NCBI RefSeq assembly: GCF_010614725.1
Contig: NZ_JAAEHL010000003.1
Coordinates: 496,001 to 560,000 of the forward strand
From: Flavobacterium ajazii
Lineage (GTDB): Bacteria; Bacteroidota; Bacteroidia; Flavobacteriales; Flavobacteriaceae
Length of the DNA: 64,000 nt
Direction of reading: 5' to 3'
Of the stretch, positions 1 through 7,660 are shown one piece after another. The position numbers were made by a program, and so were the translations under genes. The notes under the pieces were generated by a model. That model had not been told where the DNA came from. It was given only the letters and a program-made list of their open reading frames with translations, and searched no databases. Numbering within the stretch: position 1 is the first letter of the stretch; each line of letters opens with the position of its first letter.

Positions 1-1
1 T

Positions 2-835
2 GGAAGTAAAGTCTATGATAAAATGACTTTCAAAGCCGGTGCAAATTACAATCCTTTTCATTTTGCAGGATTTTATGGCAATTACTCTCAGGGTTTTGCA
101 CCTCCCGGAATTACTTCTATCTTCAGAGCTAAACCGGGTACCGGCGGTACAACAGGCATTCCCGCCGAGTTTTATTACAACTTAAAACCGGCAGATTTTG
201 ACAACTATGAAATTGGCGGATGGCTTTCTTTCTTTCAAAACAAATTAAACTTTGACTATGCTTTCTATTATATGGAAGGCAAAAATGAGCTTTTAAGCAT
301 TAAGCTTGCAGATAATTCAACCGATTATCGTTCTGCGGGAGAAACACGTCATAAAGGAATTGAATTTGGAGCTTCCTATCGACCTTCAAAACAACTGAAT
401 ATTCGTCTTGGCGGAACTTACGCACAACACACTTATATCGATTTTAAACTTTCTGATAAACCATCAGATCCAATACAGAATTTAAACGGAAAAGAAATGC
501 CGGCTGCTCCAAGATGGTCCGGAAATTCAGAGATAAGTTATTATCCTGATTGGCTTCCTAATTTAAGGACTTCTGTCGAGTGGCAGCTTGTGGGCAGTTA
601 TTATCAGGATCAGATTAATACCGTAAAATATGACGGTTACAATTTGTTCAATGCCCGAATTGGGTATGAATGGAGAAAAATTGAGATTTACGGAAATGTA
701 ATGAACCTTACCGATAAATTATACGCCTATAATGTTTCGAGAACAAATGTCACAAACGCTCAGCCAACCTATACCGCTGCAGCACCAAGAACTTTCGTAT
801 TCGGAATACAATATAATTTTTCACTGAAAAAATAA
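2..835 (+). CDS. TonB-dependent receptor, C-terminal part (cut by window edge)
   Basis: The reading frame is open to the left edge, so only the last 277 or so residues of an outer-membrane receptor are visible. The protein has the alternating aromatic/hydrophobic strands of a 22-strand barrel: YEIGGWLSFF, then HKGIEFGASYRPSKQLNIRLGG, then YNLFNARIGYEWRKIEIYGNVMNLTDK near the end. These fit the C-terminal barrel of siderophore-type TonB-dependent receptors. The plug and signal peptide would lie outside the window. The next gene encodes a PepSY membrane protein, a common partner in iron acquisition, which supports a ferric-siderophore substrate by inference. The protein ends FGIQYNFSLKK, so the terminal aromatic is followed by a short basic tail. 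Confidence 0.88.
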   Translation, partial: GSKVYDKMTFKAGANYNPFHFAGFYGNYSQGFAPPGITSIFRAKPGTGGTTGIPAEFYYNLKPADFDNYEIGGWLSFFQNKLNFDYAFYYMEGKNELLSIKLADNSTDYRSAGETRHKGIEFGASYRPSKQLNIRLGGTYAQHTYIDFKLSDKPSDPIQNLNGKEMPAAPRWSGNSEISYYPDWLPNLRTSVEWQLVGSYYQDQINTVKYDGYNLFNARIGYEWRKIEIYGNVMNLTDKLYAYNVSRTNVTNAQPTYTAAAPRTFVFGIQYNFSLKK

Positions 836-845
836 TTATTAGAAG

Positions 846-920
846 CTAATCCCGCTCTCCGCTGTATCTTTTGTGGCGAACCCCGCCACAAAAGGATGCC
901 GCTTCGATCGGGGCTAAAAA
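846..920 (+). repeat. Dispersed hairpin element, copy 1
   Basis: The left part is CCCGCTCT at 851-858, the right part ATCGGGGCTAAAAA ending at 920. Between them is a perfect 11-bp hairpin, cttttgtggcg at 868-878 and its complement at 884-894, with a 5-base loop. The same flanks surround a different hairpin at 55841-55917. The element ends 8 bases before the start codon of the PepSY gene. It can be read as a short frame, but that frame is a by-product of the repeat. Function is unknown. Confidence 0.7.
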
Positions 921-928
921 CCCTAACA

Positions 929-2527
929 ATGAGCAAAGAAATAACAGCCAAAAAGTCCAAAAAGAAGGATTCCAAAATAGTAAAAAAAATCAAACAGCAC
1001 ATGTACAAATGGCATCGTGCTATTGGTTTAATTACAATTATTCCGGTAATCTTCTGGACATTATCAGGTTTGATGCATCCGTTTATGGCGCATTTTTTCA
1101 AGCCTGAAATTGCGCATGAGAAACTGGAACAACAAATAATTAATAAAAATCAACTGCAGCTATCTATTCAGGAAGTTTTAGAAAAAAACAACATCACTGA
1201 ATTTAAAAACTTTAGAATCGTTTCTTTTAAGAACACTACTTTTTATCAGGTCAAAACCCTTACCGGCAGTTTATTGTATTTTGATACTTCGAATGCTAAA
1301 AAACTCAAAAACGGTGACCAGAAATATGCAGAATGGCTTTCAAGATATTTTTTGGATGATCAAAAAAGTTCAGTCAAAAAGAGTGAAATTGTAACCGAAT
1401 TTACTTCGCAATATAAATATGTAAATCGCTATTTACCAGTCTACAAGCTAACTTTCGAGCGTCCTGATACAATGGAAATTTATGTTGAAACCTCATCAGG
1501 TAAACTGGCGACTTACAATCCAGCTTCAAGACAATGGTTTATCTGGTTTTTCGACACATTCCATAACTGGTCATTTATAGATGCTATTTCGAACAACAGT
1601 ATCCGGATAATCACCATGATTTTCCTGTTATCAATCATTGGATTTTCTGCACTGAGCGGTATCTTAATTTACGGTTTTCTTTGGAAACAATTCAAAAAAA
1701 CAGATAGTTTACAACCCAAAAAAGGATTTCGAAAATACCATCGCCAAATCGGGATCTGGGTTTCGCTTTTTACATTGACATTTGCTTTCAGCGGTGCTTA
1801 TCATGCCACTACCAAATGGGAACCTTATACTTTATCACAAATGATCTACGAACCTACTTTTGAAATCAAAGAAATTCCCGAAGCCAATAACAAGCTTGAT
1901 TTAGACTGGAATCGTTTTCAAAACATGAGTATTATTACACTAAACGACAAGACTTATTATCGTTGTCAGTTGGCTGAAAAAGAAACAAAAAGATTCAAAA
2001 AACCAAAATCAGATTCTAAATGGAATAAAAATAAAGATCAAAAATCTGAAATCGTTTATATCAACGCGACTACAAATAAAATTGCGCCAAACCTGGATTT
2101 AGAATATGCCGAATTTCTAGCTTATTATTTTACCGATGGGGCACCAAAAGCTTCGTGCTGCGAAATGATTGATACGTCAGAAGATGATTCTCAGCCTTCG
2201 TTTGAAAATATAAAATTACTTGAATCAAAAGTTTTGACTGACTTTGAAAGCAGAGAATACGGCTTTGTCAATAAAAGACTTCCGGTCGTAAAATTAGCGT
2301 ATGACACACCCGAAAAAACAACTTACTTTATCGAAACTTCAACATCAAGATTAGCAGCGGTTATCAATAATTCAGACCGGGTTGAAGGCTATTCTTTTGC
2401 CATTCTCCATAAATTCTTATTCATGGACTGGGCTGGAAAAAACATCCGTGACCTGACAATGGTTTTGGCTGCATTGACGATTCTAATCGTTAGTGTTCTT
2501 GGGTTTATTTTGTTTTTGAAGAAGTAA
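929..2527 (+). CDS. PepSY-associated membrane protein, probable iron-uptake component
   Basis: The protein has about 532 residues. A basic N-terminus is followed by a first membrane segment (HRAIGLITIIPVIFWTLSGLMHP), a periplasmic PepSY-type domain, then segments around FLLSIIGFSALSGILIYGF, a second HRQIGIWVSLFTLTFAFSGAYH segment, a second long periplasmic domain, and a last segment near the C-terminus. The paired histidines in the membrane segments are typical of PiuB-like PepSY_TM proteins, thought to work with siderophore receptors in reductive iron release. I chose ATG 929 rather than the in-frame ATG at 896, because the sequence before 929 belongs to the hairpin element. A cysteine pair (SCCEM) lies in the second periplasmic domain. 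Confidence 0.85.
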   Translation: MSKEITAKKSKKKDSKIVKKIKQHMYKWHRAIGLITIIPVIFWTLSGLMHPFMAHFFKPEIAHEKLEQQIINKNQLQLSIQEVLEKNNITEFKNFRIVSFKNTTFYQVKTLTGSLLYFDTSNAKKLKNGDQKYAEWLSRYFLDDQKSSVKKSEIVTEFTSQYKYVNRYLPVYKLTFERPDTMEIYVETSSGKLATYNPASRQWFIWFFDTFHNWSFIDAISNNSIRIITMIFLLSIIGFSALSGILIYGFLWKQFKKTDSLQPKKGFRKYHRQIGIWVSLFTLTFAFSGAYHATTKWEPYTLSQMIYEPTFEIKEIPEANNKLDLDWNRFQNMSIITLNDKTYYRCQLAEKETKRFKKPKSDSKWNKNKDQKSEIVYINATTNKIAPNLDLEYAEFLAYYFTDGAPKASCCEMIDTSEDDSQPSFENIKLLESKVLTDFESREYGFVNKRLPVVKLAYDTPEKTTYFIETSTSRLAAVINNSDRVEGYSFAILHKFLFMDWAGKNIRDLTMVLAALTILIVSVLGFILFLKK

Positions 2528-2703
2528 AATCAAAAGTAGCTAACAAAATACCAACTCTTGCAGATTTTCTTAAGATTGCGGGAGTTGGCATTTTGATATC
2601 ACAGTATCCAATTGAATTATTTCCTTTTTTAATGTTTTAATTATCAGTATTAAAAAACCATCAATAAACTTAAAATACTCAAAAAAAAACAATTTATTGT
2701 AGT

Positions 2704-2711
2704 TATCTTTA
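2704..2711 (+). promoter_or_regulatory. Possible -7 element for the lipoprotein gene at 2726
   Basis: TATCTTTA matches the Bacteroidota TAnnTTTG -7 element at seven of eight positions and lies 14 bases before the start codon. No clear -33 TTTG is present. Confidence 0.35.
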
Positions 2712-2725
2712 TCAAAACATTTTAT

Positions 2726-3208
2726 ATGAAAAAAACATTACTTCTACTATTAATTTCATATGCTTTTAGCTCTTGTATACGTCTTGACAATACTCCGGAA
2801 GACAATCAATTTAAACCCGTAATAGTTGAAAGAAGCAGTTTTGAAAAATCGATTGTATTAGAAAATCCTCAAACTATTATGAAGTCAGGAAAAATTTATA
2901 TAAAAGGTGACTTGATGTTCATTAATGATGTTAACAAAGGATTTCATGTCTACGACTACTCAGATCCTAAAAATCCGGTTCGTTTACAATTTATAAAAGC
3001 ACCGGGAGCAACAGATCTGGCTATTATTGATGATGTTATTTATATTAATCAGGCTGTAGATCTGGTAACGCTAACATACAATGCTGCTACAAAAAAAATT
3101 GAAATCACGAACAGAAACAAAAATGTCTTTCCTCAAAAGAAATCACCAAATGGTTTTTCTGCAGAAACTAAGGGGAACGAAATCGTAATTGACTGGAAAT
3201 ATAAATAA
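2726..3208 (+). CDS. LVIVD-repeat-like lipoprotein, short
   Basis: The 160-residue protein starts with a lipoprotein signal peptide (MKKTLLLLLISYAFSSC, lipidation cysteine at 17). The body contains GDLMFINDVNKGFHVYDYSDPKNPVRL, followed by a second blade-like unit around ATDLAIIDDVIYINQAVDLVTL. This pattern of a beta strand, a glycine turn, VYDxSxPxNP and another strand is that of LVIVD repeats, which form beta-propeller-like surface proteins. At two or three repeats it is short for a full propeller. The next gene encodes a longer protein of the same type, so the two probably arose by duplication or act together. The actual role is unknown. Confidence 0.7.
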   Translation: MKKTLLLLLISYAFSSCIRLDNTPEDNQFKPVIVERSSFEKSIVLENPQTIMKSGKIYIKGDLMFINDVNKGFHVYDYSDPKNPVRLQFIKAPGATDLAIIDDVIYINQAVDLVTLTYNAATKKIEITNRNKNVFPQKKSPNGFSAETKGNEIVIDWKYK

Positions 3209-3321
3209 TACACCTTCGACACTTACTCTAACTCATATTTAATTTAAAGCAATTCATTAAATATTTACTATCACCCCTATTCTGAAATTCAAAATAGCCC
3301 ATTTTTAAACCAGCATTTACA

Positions 3322-4050
3322 ATGAAAAAATTCATATACGTCCTAACAACTTTATTTTTAATCGGTTGCTCCGATTCAGATTCATCAGGAAGTGGAGATA
3401 TTGGCCAAGGAGGTTCATTAGCTGTTTTTGCTATAAAAGGCCATTATCTTTATAGTGTGGATGAAATGAAACTGAATGTTTTTTCTTTAATTGACAAAGA
3501 AAAGCCTGTAAAAGTAAATGAAATTTCAATTGGATTTAATATTGAGACCTTGTTCTCTTATGGAGAAAATCTATATATAGGATCGAGAAACGGAATGTTT
3601 ATTTATTCTGTCAAAAATCCTGAAAATCCCACTAAATTATCCGCAGTACAACATTTTACAGCTTGTGATCCGGTAATTGCCAATGAAACTCACTCTTTTG
3701 TAACTCTAAATTCAAATACCTTTTGTGGAAATAACATTAACGTATTACAGGTTTATGACACTAAAGACCTTGCAAATCCAAAATTAATACACAGCAGAAC
3801 ATTGATGCACCCTAAAGGAATTGGCTTTTTTAATACCGATTATTTATTGGTGTGCGATGACGTTATAAAAATTTTCAATATTCAAAATCCTGCTGAACCA
3901 ATATTAGTTCATTCGATAGACAAGGAATGTTTTGATGTAATCGTTAAAAACAATACTTTGTTTGCAATTGGCGATAACGGAATTTATCATTACGAATTAA
4001 ATGTTAATGACATCAAAGATGTGAAATCACTAAGCCAGATAAATTTCTAA
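3322..4050 (+). CDS. LVIVD-repeat lipoprotein
   Basis: This 242-residue protein has a lipoprotein signal (MKKFIYVLTTLFLIGC, cysteine at 16) and a serine/glycine-rich linker (SDSDSSGSGDIGQGGS). At least four repeats follow of the form YLYSVDEMKLNVFSLIDKEKPVKV, LYIGSRNGMFIYSVKNPENPTKL, INVLQVYDTKDLANPKLI and LLVCDDVIKIFNIQNPAEPILV. They match LVIVD repeats and suggest a beta-propeller displayed on the outer membrane. A pair of cysteines in the central repeats (TACDP and TFCGN) could form a disulfide. The last four bases overlap the end of the convergent methyltransferase gene. The substrate or partner cannot be told from the sequence. Confidence 0.75.
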   Translation: MKKFIYVLTTLFLIGCSDSDSSGSGDIGQGGSLAVFAIKGHYLYSVDEMKLNVFSLIDKEKPVKVNEISIGFNIETLFSYGENLYIGSRNGMFIYSVKNPENPTKLSAVQHFTACDPVIANETHSFVTLNSNTFCGNNINVLQVYDTKDLANPKLIHSRTLMHPKGIGFFNTDYLLVCDDVIKIFNIQNPAEPILVHSIDKECFDVIVKNNTLFAIGDNGIYHYELNVNDIKDVKSLSQINF

Positions 4051-4703
4051 TGTTCCTGATAATATCGCGCTTCAATACGTTTAATATCTTTTATAGAGTT
4101 TTTCGCCCAATCCAAACGTTTCGCTAAAATTTCTTCATCAGACAACTGCCAGTTTATATCCGATCTTCGTAGTCTGTTGGTTAGGTTTTGAATTATAATG
4201 GCTGCCGAAACCGAAATATTCAGACTTTCGGTAAAACCAACCATTGGTATTTTTAAAAAACCATCGGCATTATCCATAATTTCTTTTGACAATCCTTCTT
4301 TTTCTGTTCCAAAAAATAATGCACTTGGTTTTGATATGTCAAAATCCTCCAGCATGCAGTCTTGTTCATGAGGCGTTGTTGCGATAATCTGATAACCTTT
4401 ACTTTTTAAATCTGAAAGACATCCTGAAACCGAATCAAATCGATTAATATCAACCCATTTCTGGGCACCAAGAGCAATTTCTTTATCAATTCGTTTCCCA
4501 AAACGCTGTTCGATAACATTCAATTCCTGAATTCCAAAAACCTCACAGCTGCGCATTACCGCACTTGTATTATGCATTTGATACACATCTTCTACTGCAA
4601 CTGTAAAATGTTTGGTACGATTTTCCAGAACATGCAGAAATCGTTCCTTTCGGTTGTCAGTCAATATATTTTCAAGAAAAGCGAGGTAATCTAAATCAAT
4701 CAT
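4047..4703 (-). CDS. trmH: TrmH-family (SpoU) RNA 2'-O-ribose methyltransferase
   Basis: The 218-residue protein carries the three SpoU motifs in order: HNTSAVMRSCEVFGI (motif 1, asparagine and arginine of the active site), ALFFGTEKEGLS (motif 2, SAM-binding knot) and IPMVGFTESLNISVSAAIII (motif 3). Length and motifs are close to TrmH, which methylates the 2'-OH of G18 in tRNA using S-adenosylmethionine. The N-terminal part is short, without a separate L30e-like substrate domain, which favours TrmH over RlmB. The gene is convergent with the LVIVD lipoprotein and overlaps it by four bases. Target nucleotide assignment is by family only. Confidence 0.8.
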   Translation of the reverse strand: MIDLDYLAFLENILTDNRKERFLHVLENRTKHFTVAVEDVYQMHNTSAVMRSCEVFGIQELNVIEQRFGKRIDKEIALGAQKWVDINRFDSVSGCLSDLKSKGYQIIATTPHEQDCMLEDFDISKPSALFFGTEKEGLSKEIMDNADGFLKIPMVGFTESLNISVSAAIIIQNLTNRLRRSDINWQLSDEEILAKRLDWAKNSIKDIKRIEARYYQEH

Positions 4704-4867
4704 TTTGGTTTTGTTTGCGGCAAAAATAATAATATTTTATAATATCAGGCAAAATGACCAAAAGACCTCAAAAGCTTTATCAATCTAAACTGGTATGTTT
4801 TAATTCCTACTATTCTTAAAATCGGTTATTTTTACGAATTACTAACTACCTCATAAAATTAACCTTA

Positions 4868-6178
4868 ATGAAGAAGCATTTTTACAAAAGCATTTTGTGT
4901 ACTCTATGCCTAACTCTTTTTGCCTGTGCAACAAAAACTCCCAAAGAAATTCCTGTTGGATACGGATGGAGCAATAATTCTGTCAATACCGTTAAATTCA
5001 GAAAAAATGCTGTAACTACTTTCAAAGAATTTCAGTTTACTGCCTATTATGATGAAAATGGAACAGTAGTTTTAGGCAAAAGAAAACTAAATACCGATAA
5101 CTGGGAAGTCGTAAAAACACCTTACTCCGGTAATTCAAAAGATGCTCATAACAGTATTAGTATTACTATAGACGGAGACGGATATCTTCATGTAAGCTGG
5201 GATCATCACGACACCAAACTTCGATATGCAAAAAGTAAATCATCATTAAGTTTAGATTTGGACAAAGAAGAACCAATGACCGGCGTTGCCGAACAAAAAG
5301 TAACATATCCTGAGTTTTATAATTTACCAAACGGAAATTTATTATTCTTTTATCGTTCCGGTGCTTCGGGAAGAGGCAATATGATTATCAATTCCTATTC
5401 CGTAAAAGATAAAAAATGGTCGCAAATTCAAAGCAATCTATTAAACGGTGAAGACAAAAGAAGTGCCTACTGGCAAGCAAAAGTAGATAAAAAAGGCACA
5501 ATACATCTTTCTTGGGTTTGGAGAGAAAGCTGGGATGTTTCGACGAATCATGATATCTGTTATGCCCGCTCTTTAGATGGCGGTTTGACTTGGGAAAAAT
5601 CAAACGGAGAAAAATACAATTTACCAATAACTGTTGCATCAGCAGAAATTGCATGGGAAATTCCAGAAAAATCGAGTTTAATCAATCAAACTTCGATGAC
5701 GGCTGATGAAAACGGAAATCCTCATATCGCTAATTATTGGAGCGAAAATAATATACCACAGTTTCAGATTGTTTATTTAGAAAATGGCATCTGGAAAAAA
5801 TCAAATACAGGTTTTCGAAACACACCTTTTTCTTTAGGAGGCGGAGGCACAAAAAAAATCCCGATTTCCAGACCTGATTTATTAATTAAGGAAGAGGGAA
5901 AAAATCGCTATTTGTACCTTCTTTTTAGAGACAGTGAAAGAGAAAACAAAGTTTCAATGGCTTATACGAATTTAAGTAAAGACAGCAATTGGAAAGTAAC
6001 AGATTTAACAACAACATCAATAGGCGAATGGGAACCTAATTATGACATTTCACTTTGGGAAAAGCAAAAAAAACTTCATATCTTTCTTCAAAATGTAAAT
6101 CAGGTTGACGGTGAAGGTCTGGCAAAATCAAAGCCTACGATGGTACGCATATTAGAAGTGAATCAATTACCCAAATAA
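4868..6178 (+). CDS. BNR-repeat (BNR_4-like) lipoprotein, possible polysaccharide lyase or hydrolase
   Basis: A 436-residue protein with a lipoprotein signal (LCLTLFAC, cysteine about 19). It shows the hallmark DAHNSISITIDGDGYLHVSWDHHD stretch, then YPEFYNLPNGNLLFFYRSGASGRGN, a WVWRESWDVSTNHDICYARSLDGGLTWEKS bacterial-neuraminidase-type repeat and a further ISRPDLL strand. This arrangement is typical of the BNR_4 family, a seven-bladed propeller found in ulvan and rhamnose-glucuronate lyases as well as proteins of unknown activity. The conserved histidines after the first repeat are candidates for catalysis. No SusC/SusD pair or other CAZyme is adjacent, so the substrate is unknown. A TATTTTTA -7-like element lies at 4827-4834. 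Confidence 0.72.
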   Translation: MKKHFYKSILCTLCLTLFACATKTPKEIPVGYGWSNNSVNTVKFRKNAVTTFKEFQFTAYYDENGTVVLGKRKLNTDNWEVVKTPYSGNSKDAHNSISITIDGDGYLHVSWDHHDTKLRYAKSKSSLSLDLDKEEPMTGVAEQKVTYPEFYNLPNGNLLFFYRSGASGRGNMIINSYSVKDKKWSQIQSNLLNGEDKRSAYWQAKVDKKGTIHLSWVWRESWDVSTNHDICYARSLDGGLTWEKSNGEKYNLPITVASAEIAWEIPEKSSLINQTSMTADENGNPHIANYWSENNIPQFQIVYLENGIWKKSNTGFRNTPFSLGGGGTKKIPISRPDLLIKEEGKNRYLYLLFRDSERENKVSMAYTNLSKDSNWKVTDLTTTSIGEWEPNYDISLWEKQKKLHIFLQNVNQVDGEGLAKSKPTMVRILEVNQLPK

Positions 6179-6192
6179 TTACAATTCAAACA

Positions 6193-6894
6193 ATGAAAAA
6201 GAAATTAGTGGTTTTAACCGGAGCCGGAATAAGTGCCGAAAGCGGTATCAAAACTTTTCGTGACAGTGATGGATTATGGGAAGGCCACGACGTAATGGAA
6301 GTAGCAACTCCAGAAGGTTGGCATAAAAATCAGGAACTTGTTTTAGACTTTTATAATAAAAGACGTCAACAGCTTAAAGAGGTTGAGCCGAATTTAGGAC
6401 ATAAAATTTTAGCCGAATTAGAAAAAGATTTCGATGTTTACGTCATCACTCAAAATGTTGACGATTTGCACGAAAGAGCCGGAAGTACTAAAGTTTTACA
6501 TCTGCATGGAGAATTACTGAAAGTCAGAAGTACCAAAAATCGCGATTTGATTTTAGACTGGACCGAAGATTTAGCGACCGGAGATCTGGATAAAAACGGA
6601 TACCAGCTGCGGCCTCATATTGTCTGGTTTGGCGAAGATGTTCCTGCACTTGAAGAAGCGATTACCATAACAGAAACCGCTGATTATTTCGCCGTAATCG
6701 GAACTTCCCTACAAGTTTATCCCGCTGCGGGATTAATCAGTTACACCTATAGCATTACACCGGTTTTTTATATTGATCCGAAACCAATTTCAATTCCGAA
6801 TATCAGAAACAAGGTTGAAACGATTGCAAAATTTGCTTCAGAAGGAGTAGCTGATTTGAGAGATAAACTATTGAATTTAGAAAAGGCAAAATGA
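6193..6894 (+). CDS. cobB: NAD-dependent protein deacylase (sirtuin), zinc cysteines absent
   Basis: This is a 233-residue CobB-like sirtuin. GAGISAESGIKTFR (residues 10-23) binds NAD, TQNVDDLHERAG (86-97) is the conserved active-site stretch, and HLHGE (103-107) supplies the catalytic histidine 105. FYNKRRQQL places Tyr54 and Arg57 where CobB and SIRT5 have the Tyr/Arg pair that recognises succinyl- and malonyl-lysine. The protein contains no cysteine at all: the segment after HLHGE, which normally carries two CxxC zinc pairs, reads RSTKNRDLILDWTEDLATGD instead. The structural zinc site is therefore lost. Its stop codon overlaps the start of the next gene (ATGA), so the two are co-translated. 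Confidence 0.85.
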   Translation: MKKKLVVLTGAGISAESGIKTFRDSDGLWEGHDVMEVATPEGWHKNQELVLDFYNKRRQQLKEVEPNLGHKILAELEKDFDVYVITQNVDDLHERAGSTKVLHLHGELLKVRSTKNRDLILDWTEDLATGDLDKNGYQLRPHIVWFGEDVPALEEAITITETADYFAVIGTSLQVYPAAGLISYTYSITPVFYIDPKPISIPNIRNKVETIAKFASEGVADLRDKLLNLEKAK

Positions 6895-7583
6895 TTTTTG
6901 AAAGCTGGCTACAGCAGTTATCGCAATTCAATCTGGGTTATCTGGCTCTTTTCTTCCTGATTGAAAACTTAGTTTTAATTTATATTTCAGTTTTAATCGG
7001 ACGAATAATTGAACCTGAGAATACTGTTTTGAAAGAGTCTGATCGTAAATGGGTATTTTCAACTCTCATTTGTAATACATTTATAACAATATCGGGTTTC
7101 GAATTGTATCGACTGGTAATCCTGAAAATAGATTTTTCAGCATCCATTGTGTCTTTCTTATTTGATACTTTACTGCTGATTATTTTGATGGACTTTTTAA
7201 TGTTCTGCTTTCACTTCCTGACGCATCGTATAAAATGGCTGAACTCTATTCATCGGCTTCACCACACACATGTTGAAACTAATGTTTACAGTCTTTATGT
7301 GCTTCATCCGATTGAAACTTTGGGCTTCGGCTTTATCTGGCTTTTTTTAATTACGATTTTAAGATTTAACTATTTGAGTATCATTATTTACCTCATCTTA
7401 AATTTATCATACGGAATATTCGGTCATTTAAAAAAAGACATCTTTCCTGATTTTTGGTACAGAAATTATTTCACCAAATGGATTTCAACTACAAAATTCC
7501 ATAACAACCATCACAAAAATGAATCTCGTAATTATGGTTTCTACTTTACGATTTGGGATAAAATTTTCAAAACCATAATTTAA
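6891..7583 (+). CDS. Fatty acid hydroxylase / sterol desaturase-like membrane protein
   Basis: A 230-residue integral membrane protein with about four hydrophobic segments. It has the histidine clusters of the di-iron fatty acid hydroxylase superfamily: HFLTHR (HxxxH), HRLHHTH (HxxHH) about 12 residues later, a further histidine in YVLHPIET, and HNNHH near the C-terminus. Members hydroxylate or desaturate sterols, fatty acids, carotenoids or alkylglycerols at a membrane-bound di-iron centre. It starts inside the end of the sirtuin gene (4-base overlap), indicating one transcript. The substrate is not evident, and no carotenoid or sterol gene is nearby. Confidence 0.8.
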   Translation: MIFESWLQQLSQFNLGYLALFFLIENLVLIYISVLIGRIIEPENTVLKESDRKWVFSTLICNTFITISGFELYRLVILKIDFSASIVSFLFDTLLLIILMDFLMFCFHFLTHRIKWLNSIHRLHHTHVETNVYSLYVLHPIETLGFGFIWLFLITILRFNYLSIIIYLILNLSYGIFGHLKKDIFPDFWYRNYFTKWISTTKFHNNHHKNESRNYGFYFTIWDKIFKTII

Positions 7584-7628
7584 GGCATAATATAGCTTCA
7601 GTAATTTTCAGAAGTTTTAACAATACCT

Positions 7629-7636
7629 TATATTTG
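7629..7636 (+). promoter_or_regulatory. -7 promoter element of purB
   Basis: TATATTTG is a full match to TAnnTTTG, with transcription expected to start about 7 bases later. This places the TTG at 7634 inside the promoter and supports ATG 7661 as the start of purB. Confidence 0.65.
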
Positions 7637-7660
7637 CACCATTCGAAAAACAACATAACG

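Noticed and set aside
871..1107. Open frame of 78 codons over the hairpin element (WRTPPQKDAASIGAKNPN)
   Set aside because: It reads through the repeat and the start of the PepSY gene in another frame. The motif is the translation of the repeat, as in the frame from 55823.
7634..7660. TTG start that lengthens purB by nine codons
   Set aside because: The TTG is part of the TATATTTG promoter element, and ATG 7661 gives the usual PurB N-terminus.
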